Shown here: positions 8,030-15,889 of the stretch, one piece after another | Layout of the letters: every line of letters starts with the position of its first letter | How positions within the stretch are numbered: position 1 is the first letter of the stretch | NCBI RefSeq assembly: GCF_000469135.2 | Contig: NZ_CP048117.1 | Coordinates: 2,331,501 to 2,395,500, forward strand | Source of the DNA: Bacillus sp. SB49 | GTDB lineage: Bacteria > Bacillota > Bacilli > Bacillales > Halobacillaceae | Direction: 5' to 3' | Length of the DNA: 64,000 bases | The notes under the pieces: model-generated | Database searches by the model: none | The model's input: only the letters and a program-made list of their open reading frames with translations | What the model was told of the DNA's origin: nothing | Position numbers and translations under genes: made by a program

Positions 8030-8340
8030 TGGACAGCGTAGCAAGTTTCACAAAAACCCTCGTGGATATTTCGGCAACCATTGCTATTATCGCCGTTGCC
8101 GTTTCCGTCATCATGCTCCTTTATCGTGCCATCACCGGTCCTACGAACCCGGACAGGGCGGTTGCGCTTGATATTATAGGCATCAACTTGATGGCATTGG
8201 CAGGATTACTCGCCATCCTGCTTGTGACAACCAAATTTAATGATGTCGTCTTATTGATTGGGATCCTGCTGTTTATAGGTACGGTTGCCCTGGCGAAATT
8301 CCTAGAAAAGGGTGTTATCATTGAGCGGGACATGGATTAA
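8029..8340 (+). CDS. mrpF: Mrp Na+/H+ antiporter subunit F
   Basis: 103-residue membrane subunit with three predicted helices and the MrpF core YRAITGPTNPDRAVALDIIG. In relatives this subunit also contributes to cholate efflux. It starts at an ATG overlapping the mrpE stop and its own end overlaps the start of mrpG. Confidence 0.95.
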   Translation: MDSVASFTKTLVDISATIAIIAVAVSVIMLLYRAITGPTNPDRAVALDIIGINLMALAGLLAILLVTTKFNDVVLLIGILLFIGTVALAKFLEKGVIIERDMD

Positions 8341-8707
8341 CATCATATTTGACATCATCATCTGCCTTTCACTGCTCAGCGGTGCTTTCTTCCTCATATC
8401 GGGATCCATCGGTATTTTAAGATTTCCGGACGTATATACAAGGCTGCATGCGGCCACGAAGAGTTCGACTCTGGGTGTGGCAGGTATTATGATCGGAGCA
8501 TTTCTTTTCCTGTATGTGGAACACGACATCGTAAGTGGAAAATTACTGCTCGGCATCGTATTCGTACTGTTGAGCGCACCGGTTTCCGGACATATGATTT
8601 CACGTGCTGCTTACCGCAGCGGCGTCCCTTTATGGGAAAACAGCATTAAAGATGAATACGCTGAAGTTTTGAAGGAAGAACAAAAGCGGCAGATGCCGGA
8701 TAAATAA
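8321..8707 (+). CDS. mrpG: Mrp Na+/H+ antiporter subunit G
   Basis: Last gene of the operon, about 128 residues, with three membrane helices and the MrpG core SIGILRFPDVYTRLHAATKSSTLGV. No ATG start is available near the beginning. The TTG at 8321 is chosen because AAAGGGTG ends seven bases upstream; a GTG at 8312 is the alternative but has no spaced ribosome site. The start overlaps the end of mrpF. A strong terminator follows the stop. Confidence 0.93.
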   Translation: MSGTWINIIFDIIICLSLLSGAFFLISGSIGILRFPDVYTRLHAATKSSTLGVAGIMIGAFLFLYVEHDIVSGKLLLGIVFVLLSAPVSGHMISRAAYRSGVPLWENSIKDEYAEVLKEEQKRQMPDK

Positions 8708-8710
8708 AAG

Positions 8711-8746
8711 CTCCCCCAGCGAATATCGCTGGGGGATTTTCTTTAT
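8711..8746 (+). terminator. Terminator of the mrp operon
   Basis: A perfect 11-bp stem (8712-8722 with 8726-8736, ATA loop) is followed by TTTTCTTT directly after the mrpG stop. Confidence 0.92.
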
Positions 8747-8843
8747 CATGACAACTATATTTTAAGGGGTACAAGCACAGACCTTCCCACAGGCACATAA
8801 GTATGTGATAGGCGTTTGCCTAATCCACGAGGAGGTGCATCCT

Positions 8844-9554
8844 GTGAGCAGTCTGATCGCTTCTATCCTATACTTTTTTAAAGAGTCCCTCTTCTTCATG
8901 TCCTACGTTAAGAACCAGGCCTTTCCGAACCCGCTGTCCTCCGAAGAAGAAGCGGAGCAGTTGAAATTGATGCAGGAAGGCAGTCATGAGGCAAGGAACA
9001 AACTAATCGAACATAACCTTCGTCTCGTTGCTCATATCGTTAAAAAATTCGAAAACACGAAAGAGGATTTCGAGGATTTAATTTCTATTGGAACGATCGG
9101 CCTCATCAAAGGAATCGAAAGCTATTCGACAGGCAAAGGAACGAAACTCGCCACCTATGCTGCGAGATGTATCGAAAATGAGATTCTAATGCACCTCAGA
9201 TCGACGAAAAAGACAAATAAGGACGTTTCCCTTCAAGACCCCATAGGACACGACAAAGAGGGTAATGAGCTTAATTTACTCGATATCCTGCAGGCGGACG
9301 TAACGGATATCGTCGAAGAAATCCAACTTCATATGGAATTAGAGAAAATCAAGGACTTCATTACTATTCTCGATGAGCGGGAAAAAGAAGTGATCATTTT
9401 CCGCTATGGATTAAATTCCACGGAAGAAAAGACTCAGAGGGAAATAGCAAAGGAACTCGGCATCTCAAGAAGTTATGTCTCTCGCATTGAAAAGAGAGCC
9501 CTTATGAAGATATTCCACGAATTCTATAAACAGAGTAAACAAGGAAAGAAATAA
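8844..9554 (+). CDS. sigK: RNA polymerase sigma factor sigma-K (pro-protein), uninterrupted
   Basis: Mother-cell late sporulation sigma factor of 236 residues. Region 2 ([48 protein letters not shown]) and region 4.2 ([18 protein letters not shown]) are nearly identical to B. subtilis SigK. The GTG at 8844 is chosen for GAGGAGGTG seven bases upstream; the frame is open back to 8805. This start gives a hydrophobic pro-sequence of 20 residues ending FFMS before YVKNQAFP, where SpoIVFB would cut. The coding region is continuous, with no skin-type insertion. A CATAAGTA near 8796 resembles a sigma-E/K -10 site. Confidence 0.96.
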   Translation: MSSLIASILYFFKESLFFMSYVKNQAFPNPLSSEEEAEQLKLMQEGSHEARNKLIEHNLRLVAHIVKKFENTKEDFEDLISIGTIGLIKGIESYSTGKGTKLATYAARCIENEILMHLRSTKKTNKDVSLQDPIGHDKEGNELNLLDILQADVTDIVEEIQLHMELEKIKDFITILDEREKEVIIFRYGLNSTEEKTQREIAKELGISRSYVSRIEKRALMKIFHEFYKQSKQGKK

Positions 9555-9598
9555 ATAAAAGAACCGGGTCCCCAAATGAGGAACCCGGTTCTTTTATT
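9554..9598. terminator. Bidirectional terminator shared by sigK and yrhC
   Basis: A perfect 16-bp inverted repeat (9554-9569 with 9583-9598) has T-runs on both strands. It lies between the convergent sigK and yrhC; the yrhC stop codon is inside the right arm. Confidence 0.9.
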
Positions 9599-9818
9599 TA
9601 TCTGCCGACAGCCGCTGCCATTTTCTTATTTTCATAGTCATGAGGAAGGCAGTGATCAGCGCCGCGCCGATTAATGGGTACAGATACATATAGGTAGCCG
9701 TTCCATACTCATAAAGGCTGATTAAAGTTCCAATATATAAATAACTGCTGAATATCAGTAAAGTCATGATAAACCGCTTATAGTCGGCTATCTTCTTTTT
9801 CCATTCGGTAGATTCCAT
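9594..9818 (-). CDS. yrhC: YrhC-like small membrane protein
   Basis: 74 residues with a charged start (EWKKKIADYKRF), two hydrophobic helices (about residues 17-36 and 44-62) and a basic tail. Size, the DYKRF start and closeness to mtnN match the YrhC family, which in B. subtilis belongs to the methionine-to-cysteine conversion cluster. Function is unknown. AGGAGGTGG eight bases before the ATG supports it as a real gene. Identification is from general resemblance rather than catalytic motifs. Confidence 0.65.
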   Translation of the reverse strand: MESTEWKKKIADYKRFIMTLLIFSSYLYIGTLISLYEYGTATYMYLYPLIGAALITAFLMTMKIRKWQRLSADK

Positions 9819-9886
9819 AAAACTTCCACCTCCTGATCTATAGATATCGTATCATATCCATATCCATTTGTCGGTGGAAATTACTG

Positions 9887-10579
9887 TTATTTATAAGACT
9901 GGATCATCGTCATAATCATTTGTGCCGCGTTTTCTGCCGCCTTCGGAAGGAACTCATCGAAAGAAATTGATGATTCTTTGCCGGCAATATCCGAGAGCGC
10001 ACGGATGACCACAAAAGGTGTCCCGTATTTATGACAAACCTGAGCAATGGCAGCTGCTTCCATCTCTGCTGCGATCATATCCGGGAACTTCCCTCTTACA
10101 AAATCCACTCGGACGGGATCCTGCATGAAAGAATCGCCTGTAGCAATGATTCCTTTAGCTGCACGTGCATCCGTCTTAGCAATGGCTTCCATCGCTTTCT
10201 CCATTAATTGTTCATCGGCATCGAACATAGCCGGCATTCCAGGTACCTGCCCGTACGCATAATCAAAAGCGGTAACATCGACATCATGATGGGTGACGGA
10301 GGTTGATACGACGACGTCCCCCACCTCCAGCTCTTTGGCAAATCCGCCCGCCGAACCTGTGTTTATAACCGCGTCTATTTCGTACTGCTCATGAAGAATC
10401 GTAGCGGACACCGCTGCATTGACCTTCCCTATCCCTGATAACAGCAATACCACCGGCACGTCGTAAAGCGTACCCTCGATATATTTACTTCCAGCCACTT
10501 CTTTCTCCGCAGTCACTTCCATTTCCGACTGCAGGCGTTCGATTTCTTCATCCATTGCTCCAATAATTCCGATAGTCAT
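9887..10579 (-). CDS. mtnN: 5'-methylthioadenosine/S-adenosylhomocysteine nucleosidase
   Basis: 230-residue cytosolic nucleosidase that removes adenine from MTA and SAH in the methyl cycle and methionine salvage. It starts MTIGIIGAMDEEI as in MtnN, with GSAGG near residue 75, the substrate motif MEAAAIAQV with catalytic Glu, and LSDIAG carrying the purine-binding aspartate. It follows yrrS by 16 bases on the same strand and is probably co-transcribed with it. Confidence 0.97.
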   Translation of the reverse strand: MTIGIIGAMDEEIERLQSEMEVTAEKEVAGSKYIEGTLYDVPVVLLLSGIGKVNAAVSATILHEQYEIDAVINTGSAGGFAKELEVGDVVVSTSVTHHDVDVTAFDYAYGQVPGMPAMFDADEQLMEKAMEAIAKTDARAAKGIIATGDSFMQDPVRVDFVRGKFPDMIAAEMEAAAIAQVCHKYGTPFVVIRALSDIAGKESSISFDEFLPKAAENAAQMIMTMIQSYK

Positions 10580-10595
10580 ATTTAAACTTCCCCTT

Positions 10596-11258
10596 TTAAC
10601 GATTGATTTCTTTCTCTTTCAACACTTCCAGCTTCGTCGGCTTATAGCCTTGGCCGTCGACCCATTCAACAGAAACACGAAGATAGCCGGTTTCACTTTT
10701 ATCCGATACAGTAGCGACCGCTTTATTCGGACCTCCGCCGTTGCCGATCCACCAATAGATGATATCGTCTTCAGCAAGTCCTACCCCTTTTCTAATCGCC
10801 TGCTTCAACTCTTCATAGTCTTGAGAGCCTTCCTGATAGGTTATGCTGTGGTTCCCGCCTGTATCCTGCTCTGTCGGTACAGAGGACCAATCTTTCGTTA
10901 CCACACGTTCTACGTTAGGATCTTCACTCTCTTCCACTTTCAATCCTTCCTCATCCTCAATAGGCTTCAGCTCTTCAAAACCTTCGAGTGAGACTTGTGT
11001 GCCTTCGCTTTCTTCTTTCTGTTTGGAATCGTCTTTGGACTTACTGGATTGCTCTTTATCCTGCTTTGCTTTCTCAATTAACGATGCCTCGGTGCTTTTC
11101 GCTTTACCGGGTTCGTCATTAGTGCTGAATACCATAACCGAGATGAATACGGCAACAACGAGGACGCCTACCCCTGATAACCACGTGACCCACTTGAAGC
11201 TGCGTCTCTTCTTCTCATTGCGCGATGAACGGGAATTCGATGTATGTTTTTCTGACAT
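10596..11258 (-). CDS. yrrS: YrrS-like DUF1510 single-pass membrane protein
   Basis: 220 residues: a basic cytoplasmic start, one membrane helix (about residues 23-46), a long acidic and lysine-rich low-complexity linker (about 50-120) and a C-terminal DUF1510 domain with YWWIGNGGGPNKAVATVSD and GYLRVSVEWVDGQGYKP. The domain is probably outside the cell. In B. subtilis yrrS sits next to pbpI and greA; here greA is the next gene upstream and no penicillin-binding protein gene is present between them. Exact role unknown. Confidence 0.88.
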   Translation of the reverse strand: MSEKHTSNSRSSRNEKKRRSFKWVTWLSGVGVLVVAVFISVMVFSTNDEPGKAKSTEASLIEKAKQDKEQSSKSKDDSKQKEESEGTQVSLEGFEELKPIEDEEGLKVEESEDPNVERVVTKDWSSVPTEQDTGGNHSITYQEGSQDYEELKQAIRKGVGLAEDDIIYWWIGNGGGPNKAVATVSDKSETGYLRVSVEWVDGQGYKPTKLEVLKEKEINR

Positions 11259-11287
11259 TGTCCTTCTCCTCCTTTTGACTCGTGTAT

Positions 11288-11316
11288 ATTATACATGATG
11301 TCAATGCGCCAACCAA
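11288..11316 (-). promoter_or_regulatory. Candidate sigma-A promoter of yrrS-mtnN
   Basis: Minus-strand TTGGTT and TATAAT are separated by 17 bases, with the start predicted about 25 bases before the yrrS ribosome site. The -10 is perfect and the -35 matches four of six bases. Confidence 0.5.
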
Positions 11317-11357
11317 TACTTCCATGGTCCTCCCTGCTATTGCCCGGGAAATGTAGA

Positions 11358-11390
11358 AAAAAAAGGCAGGGAGAATAAGCCCTGCCTTTA
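11358..11390 (-). terminator. Terminator of greA
   Basis: AAAGGCAGGG and CCCTGCCTTT form a perfect 10-bp stem (11362-11371 with 11380-11389), followed on the minus strand by a run of T, about 12 bases after the greA stop. Confidence 0.9.
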
Positions 11391-11402
11391 CGATTCATAG
11401 AA

Positions 11403-11879
11403 TTATTTAACGGTAACGATCTTCACGTCTATTTCTCCACCTGGTGTAGCGACTTTGACCTGATCGCCTACTACATGTCCGATCAGACTTTGAGCCATAG
11501 GAGAATCGTTGGAGATTTTCCCTTCAAACGGATCTGCTTCTGCACTACCTACGATCGTGTATGTTTCTTCTTCACCATCAGGAAGTTCCTGGAATGTAAC
11601 AGATTTACCCATTGTAACCGTATCCGGGTTTTCAGTATCGTTTTCAATGATGACAGCATTGCGGATCATGTTCTCCACCTGCGTAATACGGGCTTCAACG
11701 AAAGCCTGCTCGTCCTTCGCTGCATCGTACTCAGAGTTCTCAGACAAATCGCCGAATCCGCGGGCGATCTTGATGCGTTCCACTACTTCTTTACGACGCT
11801 CCGTGCGAAGGTGCTCCAATTCATCTTCGAGCTTCTGTTTACCTTCTTCAGTCATGTAATAGCTTTTATCTTCTGCCAT
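11403..11879 (-). CDS. greA: Transcription elongation factor GreA
   Basis: 158 residues, the standard length. The N-terminal coiled coil (about residues 10-75) carries the acidic tip region with [16 protein letters not shown], and the C-terminal FKBP-like domain ends with [24 protein letters not shown]. It stimulates RNA cleavage by backtracked RNA polymerase. AAAGGAG lies nine bases before the ATG. It has its own promoter and terminator here, with a leader of about 125 bases containing a strong hairpin. Confidence 0.97.
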   Translation of the reverse strand: MAEDKSYYMTEEGKQKLEDELEHLRTERRKEVVERIKIARGFGDLSENSEYDAAKDEQAFVEARITQVENMIRNAVIIENDTENPDTVTMGKSVTFQELPDGEEETYTIVGSAEADPFEGKISNDSPMAQSLIGHVVGDQVKVATPGGEIDVKIVTVK

Positions 11880-11928
11880 GGTCGAACACTCCTTTAATAC
11901 AAGAAAAAATGATAGTCCTTAATATAGG

Positions 11929-11957
11929 AAATGAGCAGTACACCGGTACGCTCATTT
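11929..11957 (-). promoter_or_regulatory. Hairpin in the greA leader
   Basis: AAATGAGC (11929-11936) pairs with GCTCATTT (11950-11957) and GTAC with GTAC inside it, leaving one bulged base and an ACCG loop. It lies between the predicted greA promoter and its ribosome site. No T-run follows on either strand, so it is not an intrinsic terminator. Role unknown. Confidence 0.5.
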
Positions 11958-12009
11958 GCAAATTACTATACTTTACCCGAGGACATGATGATTTAGAACT
12001 ACTATTGAA

Positions 12010-12038
12010 ACTATGCCAGATTTCTGCCAGTATTTCAA
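12010..12038 (-). promoter_or_regulatory. Candidate promoter of greA, overlapping the udk stop
   Basis: TTGAAA and CATAGT on the minus strand are separated by 17 bases. The -35 hexamer overlaps the udk stop codon. The predicted start near 12003 gives greA a leader of about 125 bases. Confidence 0.5.
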
Positions 12039-12688
12039 CTATTTTCTTTGCTTACCGCTTGTCCCTTTTCGTACAACACCGTTTGTATCTTCGTAGCCAT
12101 CAAATCAATCGCCACGTGGTTCTGTCCGCCTTCCGGGATAATGATGTCCGCATAGCGTTTCGTCGGTTCTACAAACTGCAGATGCATCGGGCGTACAACG
12201 TTAATATATTGGTCGATGACCGAATCGAGCGTGCGGCCCCTCTCATTGATATCCCTCATCATACGGCGGATAATGCGTACATCAGCGTCCGTATCAACGA
12301 ATACTTTGATATCCATCATATCTCTTAAACGCTCATCTTCCAGGACCAGGATCCCTTCGACGATTATGACTTCCTTAGGGTCTACGTGAATCGTTTCTTC
12401 AGACCTCGTGTGTCTTGTATAATCATATACAGGCTTCTCCACAGGCTTCTGATCAATCAACTGTTCCAATTGTTCAATCAATAGATCATTGTCGAAAGCC
12501 AGCGGGTGGTCATAGTTCGTCTCCAGCCGTTCCTCAAACGGAAGGTGGCTCTGATCCTTATAATAATAATCTTGTTCTAACATCAATAACGTCTTGTCCG
12601 TAAAGCGCTGGATGATGGATTTGGTGACAGATGTCTTACCTGACCCGGTTCCTCCTGCAACGCCGATAACTACTGGTTTGTCGTGCAT
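12035..12688 (-). CDS. udk: Uridine/cytidine kinase
   Basis: Pyrimidine salvage kinase converting uridine and cytidine to UMP and CMP. The P-loop is [12 protein letters not shown] near residues 9-20, with [18 protein letters not shown] and NYDHPLAFD in the substrate region. The frame is open to 12709, but the ATG at 12688 has AAAGGAG upstream and gives 217 residues beginning MHDKPVVIG, like B. subtilis Udk (211). It lies between trmR and greA on the same strand. Confidence 0.95.
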   Translation of the reverse strand: MHDKPVVIGVAGGTGSGKTSVTKSIIQRFTDKTLLMLEQDYYYKDQSHLPFEERLETNYDHPLAFDNDLLIEQLEQLIDQKPVEKPVYDYTRHTRSEETIHVDPKEVIIVEGILVLEDERLRDMMDIKVFVDTDADVRIIRRMMRDINERGRTLDSVIDQYINVVRPMHLQFVEPTKRYADIIIPEGGQNHVAIDLMATKIQTVLYEKGQAVSKENS

Positions 12689-12739
12689 GCTTCTGGCTTC
12701 TCCTTTCATCCAATTCCTTGGATATCTATGACCTTTTAT

Positions 12740-13369
12740 TTATTTCTTCTTCGTAATCGCTACTCCGTCCCCGATCGGAACAATCGTCGTATGATAGTCC
12801 GGATGACGAACCAGCCATTCATTGAAACCGCGGATCTTGCGTGCGATCTTTGCCATACGCGGACCGGCATCCGTATCGTCCGCTACATATCCCTTAAAGA
12901 GGACGTTATCGGAAATGATCATTCCGTCCTGCTTCACTAACGGGGAATAGAGATGGAAAAATTCCTCATACTTCCCTTTCGCAGCGTCGATGAACAGCAT
13001 ATCGAATGGTCCATGACCGCTTACCACTTCTTTCACGTCCAAAGCATCTCCATGAATGACGCGAATCTGATTTTCTTTATGCATGTTGCGAATATTGGAC
13101 AGTGCCTCGTTATAACGTTCTTCATCCCTTTCGATCGTCGTAACGGTGCAGTCCGGATTAGCTTCTACCATTCTAAGCGCAGAATATCCGATCGCCGCTC
13201 CGATTTCCAGGATGGCTGTTGGTTTCTGGATCCGTATGAGCTGCATGAGAAATTCAATACCTAATGGCTCCATGATGGGAACATGATTTTCCTTGGCATA
13301 CGTTTCCATTTCTTTGACAGGTCTGGAAGGCTCTGAAAGCAATGATTGTAAATATTGCTCTTGCTCCAT
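12740..13369 (-). CDS. trmR: tRNA 5-hydroxyuridine methyltransferase TrmR (YrrM family O-methyltransferase)
   Basis: 209-residue class I SAM-dependent O-methyltransferase. The SAM loop is ILEIGAAIGYSALRM (about residues 53-67) and the metal-binding motif is DMLFIDAAKGKYEEFF. The B. subtilis homologue in the same position methylates ho5U34 to mo5U34 in tRNA. The ATG at 13369 has GGGATG seven bases upstream; a TTG one codon earlier is possible. Located between mltG and udk as in B. subtilis. Confidence 0.88.
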   Translation of the reverse strand: MEQEQYLQSLLSEPSRPVKEMETYAKENHVPIMEPLGIEFLMQLIRIQKPTAILEIGAAIGYSALRMVEANPDCTVTTIERDEERYNEALSNIRNMHKENQIRVIHGDALDVKEVVSGHGPFDMLFIDAAKGKYEEFFHLYSPLVKQDGMIISDNVLFKGYVADDTDAGPRMAKIARKIRGFNEWLVRHPDYHTTIVPIGDGVAITKKK

Positions 13370-13419
13370 CAAGTTTCATCCCTTCACAATAATTTTACAA
13401 CCACACTATTTTAACACAA

Positions 13420-13457
13420 AAAAAAGAAGGAATGCGAGTGTTCCCGTCATTCCTTCT
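13420..13457 (-). terminator. Terminator of mltG
   Basis: AGAAGGAATG and its complement form a perfect 10-bp stem (13425-13434 with 13448-13457) and are followed on the minus strand by eight T, eight bases after the mltG stop. Confidence 0.9.
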
Positions 13458-13464
13458 AAAAAAT

Positions 13465-14595
13465 TCACTGGCCGGTTATATGTTCTTCTTTATATATATT
13501 ATGCTGCTTCAAGGTTTCAGAATAATGAATGTCTCCATCACTGTCTGCAAGGAAGTAAAGATAATCGTTATCATTCGGTTCCGCTGCAGCTTTTAAAGAG
13601 TTTTCATTGAAATTGGATATCGGGCCGACCGGAAGTCCTTTCACCTGATACGTGTTATAAGGAGAGTCTACTTCCAAATCTTCATACAGCACTCTGTCCT
13701 TATGTTCTCCAAGGGCATAAAGGACGGTAGGATCGGTTTGCAGGGGCATCTCTTCTTCCAGTCGGTTCTGGAAAACACCAGAAATCTCCTCCCTGCTTTC
13801 TGCCGTCCTTGCTTCGTTCTCAAGAAGGGATGCCATGGTTACGAGATCATGGACGTCTTCTATACCTTTTAATCCATCCACCTCATCCATATATGGAAGA
13901 ACGACGGACTGGGTGCGGTCGAGCATACTCTCAATGATTTGATCAATGCTTGGGTCCTCTACATTAAAAGGATAAGTAGAAGCAAATAAGTAGCCTTCCA
14001 AAGGATAACGAATATCCTCGTTCAGGATGTCTTCCGTAAGTAAATCCGGATACTTCTCCATTAACGTCTTGACATATTCCTCGTCATTGGCCCGTTTCAG
14101 AAATTCCTCTTTTGTAAAGTCCATTTTCTCAGCATAAGCTCCCGCGATCTCTTCCAAATCCCTTCCCTCTGGAATGGTTACGGTAACTGCTGCATCCTTG
14201 ACAAGCTTTCCTTCTTTCAAGGATTCAATAACTTCATCAATGCTCATGGATGAAGTGAACTGATAATCTCCAGCCTGAAAATCGGACTCATTCTTGAATT
14301 TCGTATAGAAACGGAAGATCATGCCGTTCTTGATGATATCATTCTCTTCCAATATCGATGCGATTTGCGAAGTGGAAGAACCGAGGGGGATTTCAACATT
14401 TTTCTGCTTTTCGTTTCCCGGATCCACCGGTTGAAGAGCGGAGCGGACGTACAAATAGCCCGAAAGCCCTCCAATCAACAGGATGAGGACGAGTGCCGTC
14501 AATATACCGGCTACAATCTTTCTTACGGTACTTGCTTCTTCTATTCTATTTTTCAGCTTTTTCTTATACTGTGTATTAAAGTCAGATTTAGACAA
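13465..14595 (-). CDS. mltG: Endolytic peptidoglycan transglycosylase MltG
   Basis: 376-residue YceG-family membrane enzyme that cuts nascent glycan strands. A cytoplasmic basic start is followed by one membrane helix (about residues 29-52) and an extracellular LysM-like plus catalytic domain. The catalytic glutamate is in LLENEARTAESREEISGVFQNRL; the C-terminal YNTYQVKGLPVGPISNP-like motif (YNTYQVKGLPVGPISNF) is also present. The TTG at 14595 is chosen because AAAGGAGGAAGG lies just upstream; the frame opens at 14622. B. subtilis YrrL is similar in length. Confidence 0.93.
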   Translation of the reverse strand: MSKSDFNTQYKKKLKNRIEEASTVRKIVAGILTALVLILLIGGLSGYLYVRSALQPVDPGNEKQKNVEIPLGSSTSQIASILEENDIIKNGMIFRFYTKFKNESDFQAGDYQFTSSMSIDEVIESLKEGKLVKDAAVTVTIPEGRDLEEIAGAYAEKMDFTKEEFLKRANDEEYVKTLMEKYPDLLTEDILNEDIRYPLEGYLFASTYPFNVEDPSIDQIIESMLDRTQSVVLPYMDEVDGLKGIEDVHDLVTMASLLENEARTAESREEISGVFQNRLEEEMPLQTDPTVLYALGEHKDRVLYEDLEVDSPYNTYQVKGLPVGPISNFNENSLKAAAEPNDNDYLYFLADSDGDIHYSETLKQHNIYKEEHITGQ

Positions 14596-14793
14596 CAGCC
14601 TTCCTCCTTTCATCCGGTACATTATACTATAAATTGAAAGAACCTTTCTACAAATTGCCCGGATTTTCTACAAATGCCGCCGAGACAGCTCCTTTTCAGA
14701 ACCTTTATTTAAATAAACCTGCCCTTTATACATGCTGTAATTTTCAGGGAATGAGAGCCAAGGTCTCTTCACCGCCCGATCTTCTTAACAACA

Positions 14794-14822
14794 TAAAAAA
14801 ACCCGCAGCAGAGCTGCAGGCT
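14794..14822 (-). terminator. Terminator of the alaS-ireB-ruvX-yrzB operon
   Basis: CCTGCAGC and GCTGCGGG (14802-14809 with 14813-14820) form an 8-bp stem with one U-G pair and a TCT loop, followed by seven T on the minus strand, about 20 bases after the yrzB stop. Confidence 0.88.
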
Positions 14823-14839
14823 TTTGGGCGTGACTATAA

Positions 14840-15133
14840 TCAGGTAAGGTCTTCATCAGTCAATGTATTCAGCATTTCTTCGACCATTTCCCACTCATCT
14901 TCTGATTCGATTTGGAATAGAGCAAGATCATCCTCTTCGTTCCCTTTTTCCTCATAACGGAAAGCGAAAACTTCGACTTCGTCGCCTTCCTTCTGCTCCG
15001 CAGGGATGACGGCAATGTAAGAATGTCCGGTCTGCTCGACGTCGAACGTGAACAACACCTCAAATAGATGCTCTTCTCCGTTCTCGTCCGGTATAATGAT
15101 GCGTTCTTCTTTTGCTAATGCCATATCAGACAT
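14840..15133 (-). CDS. yrzB: YrzB, DUF1292 protein
   Basis: Acidic 97-residue protein with the DUF1292 pattern: IPDENGEEHLFEVLFTFDVE then SYIAVIP, FAFRYEE and EDEWEMVEEMLNTL. Function unknown. It lies seven bases downstream of ruvX in the conserved order alaS-yrzL-yrrK-yrzB, which suggests a housekeeping role. Confidence 0.92.
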   Translation of the reverse strand: MSDMALAKEERIIIPDENGEEHLFEVLFTFDVEQTGHSYIAVIPAEQKEGDEVEVFAFRYEEKGNEEDDLALFQIESEDEWEMVEEMLNTLTDEDLT

Positions 15134-15139
15134 CCTCCT

Positions 15140-15556
15140 TTATTGTTTCGAATCCAAATATCCTTGTAAAATCATAACGGCAGCCATCTTATCGATGACC
15201 TTCTTCCTTTTCTTACGACTGACATCAGCGTCGATCAACACTCGTTCAGCAGCCATTGTCGTAAGTCGCTCGTCCCACAAATGGGTTTGGAGACGAAATT
15301 CCTCTTCAAGCCAAGCAGCGAATTTTTGACTGGCTTCTCCACGTGGACCGACGGTTCCGTTCATGTTCTTCGGAAAACCGACCACCGCTTCCGTCACCTC
15401 ATGGTCTCTGATGACCTCGGCCAGATTGTCTTTCGCTGTGTTGAAGTCCTTCTCGTCCCATCGGAGCGTCGTAAGCCCCTGGGCAGTCCAGCCGAAGGCA
15501 TCAGAAATTGCGATGCCTATCGTCTTTTCCCCCACATCTAAACCTATTTTCTTCAT
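15140..15556 (-). CDS. ruvX: RuvX/YqgF family Holliday-junction resolvase-like nuclease
   Basis: 138-residue RNase H-fold protein. Catalytic acids are in [13 protein letters not shown] (Asp), GFPKNMNG, and [14 protein letters not shown]. Family members act in 16S rRNA 5'-end maturation or junction resolution depending on species. Its start overlaps the ireB stop by four bases. Confidence 0.93.
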   Translation of the reverse strand: MKKIGLDVGEKTIGIAISDAFGWTAQGLTTLRWDEKDFNTAKDNLAEVIRDHEVTEAVVGFPKNMNGTVGPRGEASQKFAAWLEEEFRLQTHLWDERLTTMAAERVLIDADVSRKKRKKVIDKMAAVMILQGYLDSKQ

Positions 15557-15825
15557 TCCATGCCCTCTTTATTCTCTTTGATGTAAAACTTTACCAACTC
15601 TTCGATCAGCTCATCTCTTTCGATTTTTCTGATCAGGTTTCTTGCATCCTGGTGACGAGGAATATAAGCAGGGTCTCCGGAAAGGAGGTAGCCTACGATT
15701 TGATTAATCGGGTTATACCCTTTCTCCTCCAGTGCACTGTGCACAGATAGCAGTACGGATCGGACATCTTGATCAAACGGTTCTTCCGAGAAGTTAAACC
15801 TCATCGTCTTATCCATTGAACTCAT
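15553..15825 (-). CDS. yrzL: IreB family regulatory protein (YrzL)
   Basis: 90-residue DUF965 protein with [43 protein letters not shown]. In Enterococcus IreB is a substrate of the PASTA kinase IreK. The frame opens at 15843, but the ATG at 15825 has CGAGGTGAC upstream and fits B. subtilis YrzL (88 residues). Second gene of the alaS operon. Confidence 0.93.
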   Translation of the reverse strand: MSSMDKTMRFNFSEEPFDQDVRSVLLSVHSALEEKGYNPINQIVGYLLSGDPAYIPRHQDARNLIRKIERDELIEELVKFYIKENKEGME

Positions 15826-15889
15826 TACAGTCACCTCGCACATTTATTGTATTTACTCCATTATATACCTATTTGCAGGATTAGAAAAA

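Noticed and set aside
8844-9554. Remnant of a skin-like element in sigK
   Set aside because: The frame is uninterrupted from the pro-sequence to region 4.2 and no recombinase gene or att-like repeat is near.
11929-11957. Hairpin between udk and greA as an intrinsic terminator of udk
   Set aside because: No T-run follows on the minus strand; the bases after it are TCCTATATTAAGG.
14634-14957. 107-codon plus-strand open frame between mltG and yrzB
   Set aside because: It runs through the yrzB terminator into yrzB antisense, has no ribosome site and no recognisable domain; the 244-base gap otherwise holds only the terminator and a weak A/T-rich promoter region for mltG.
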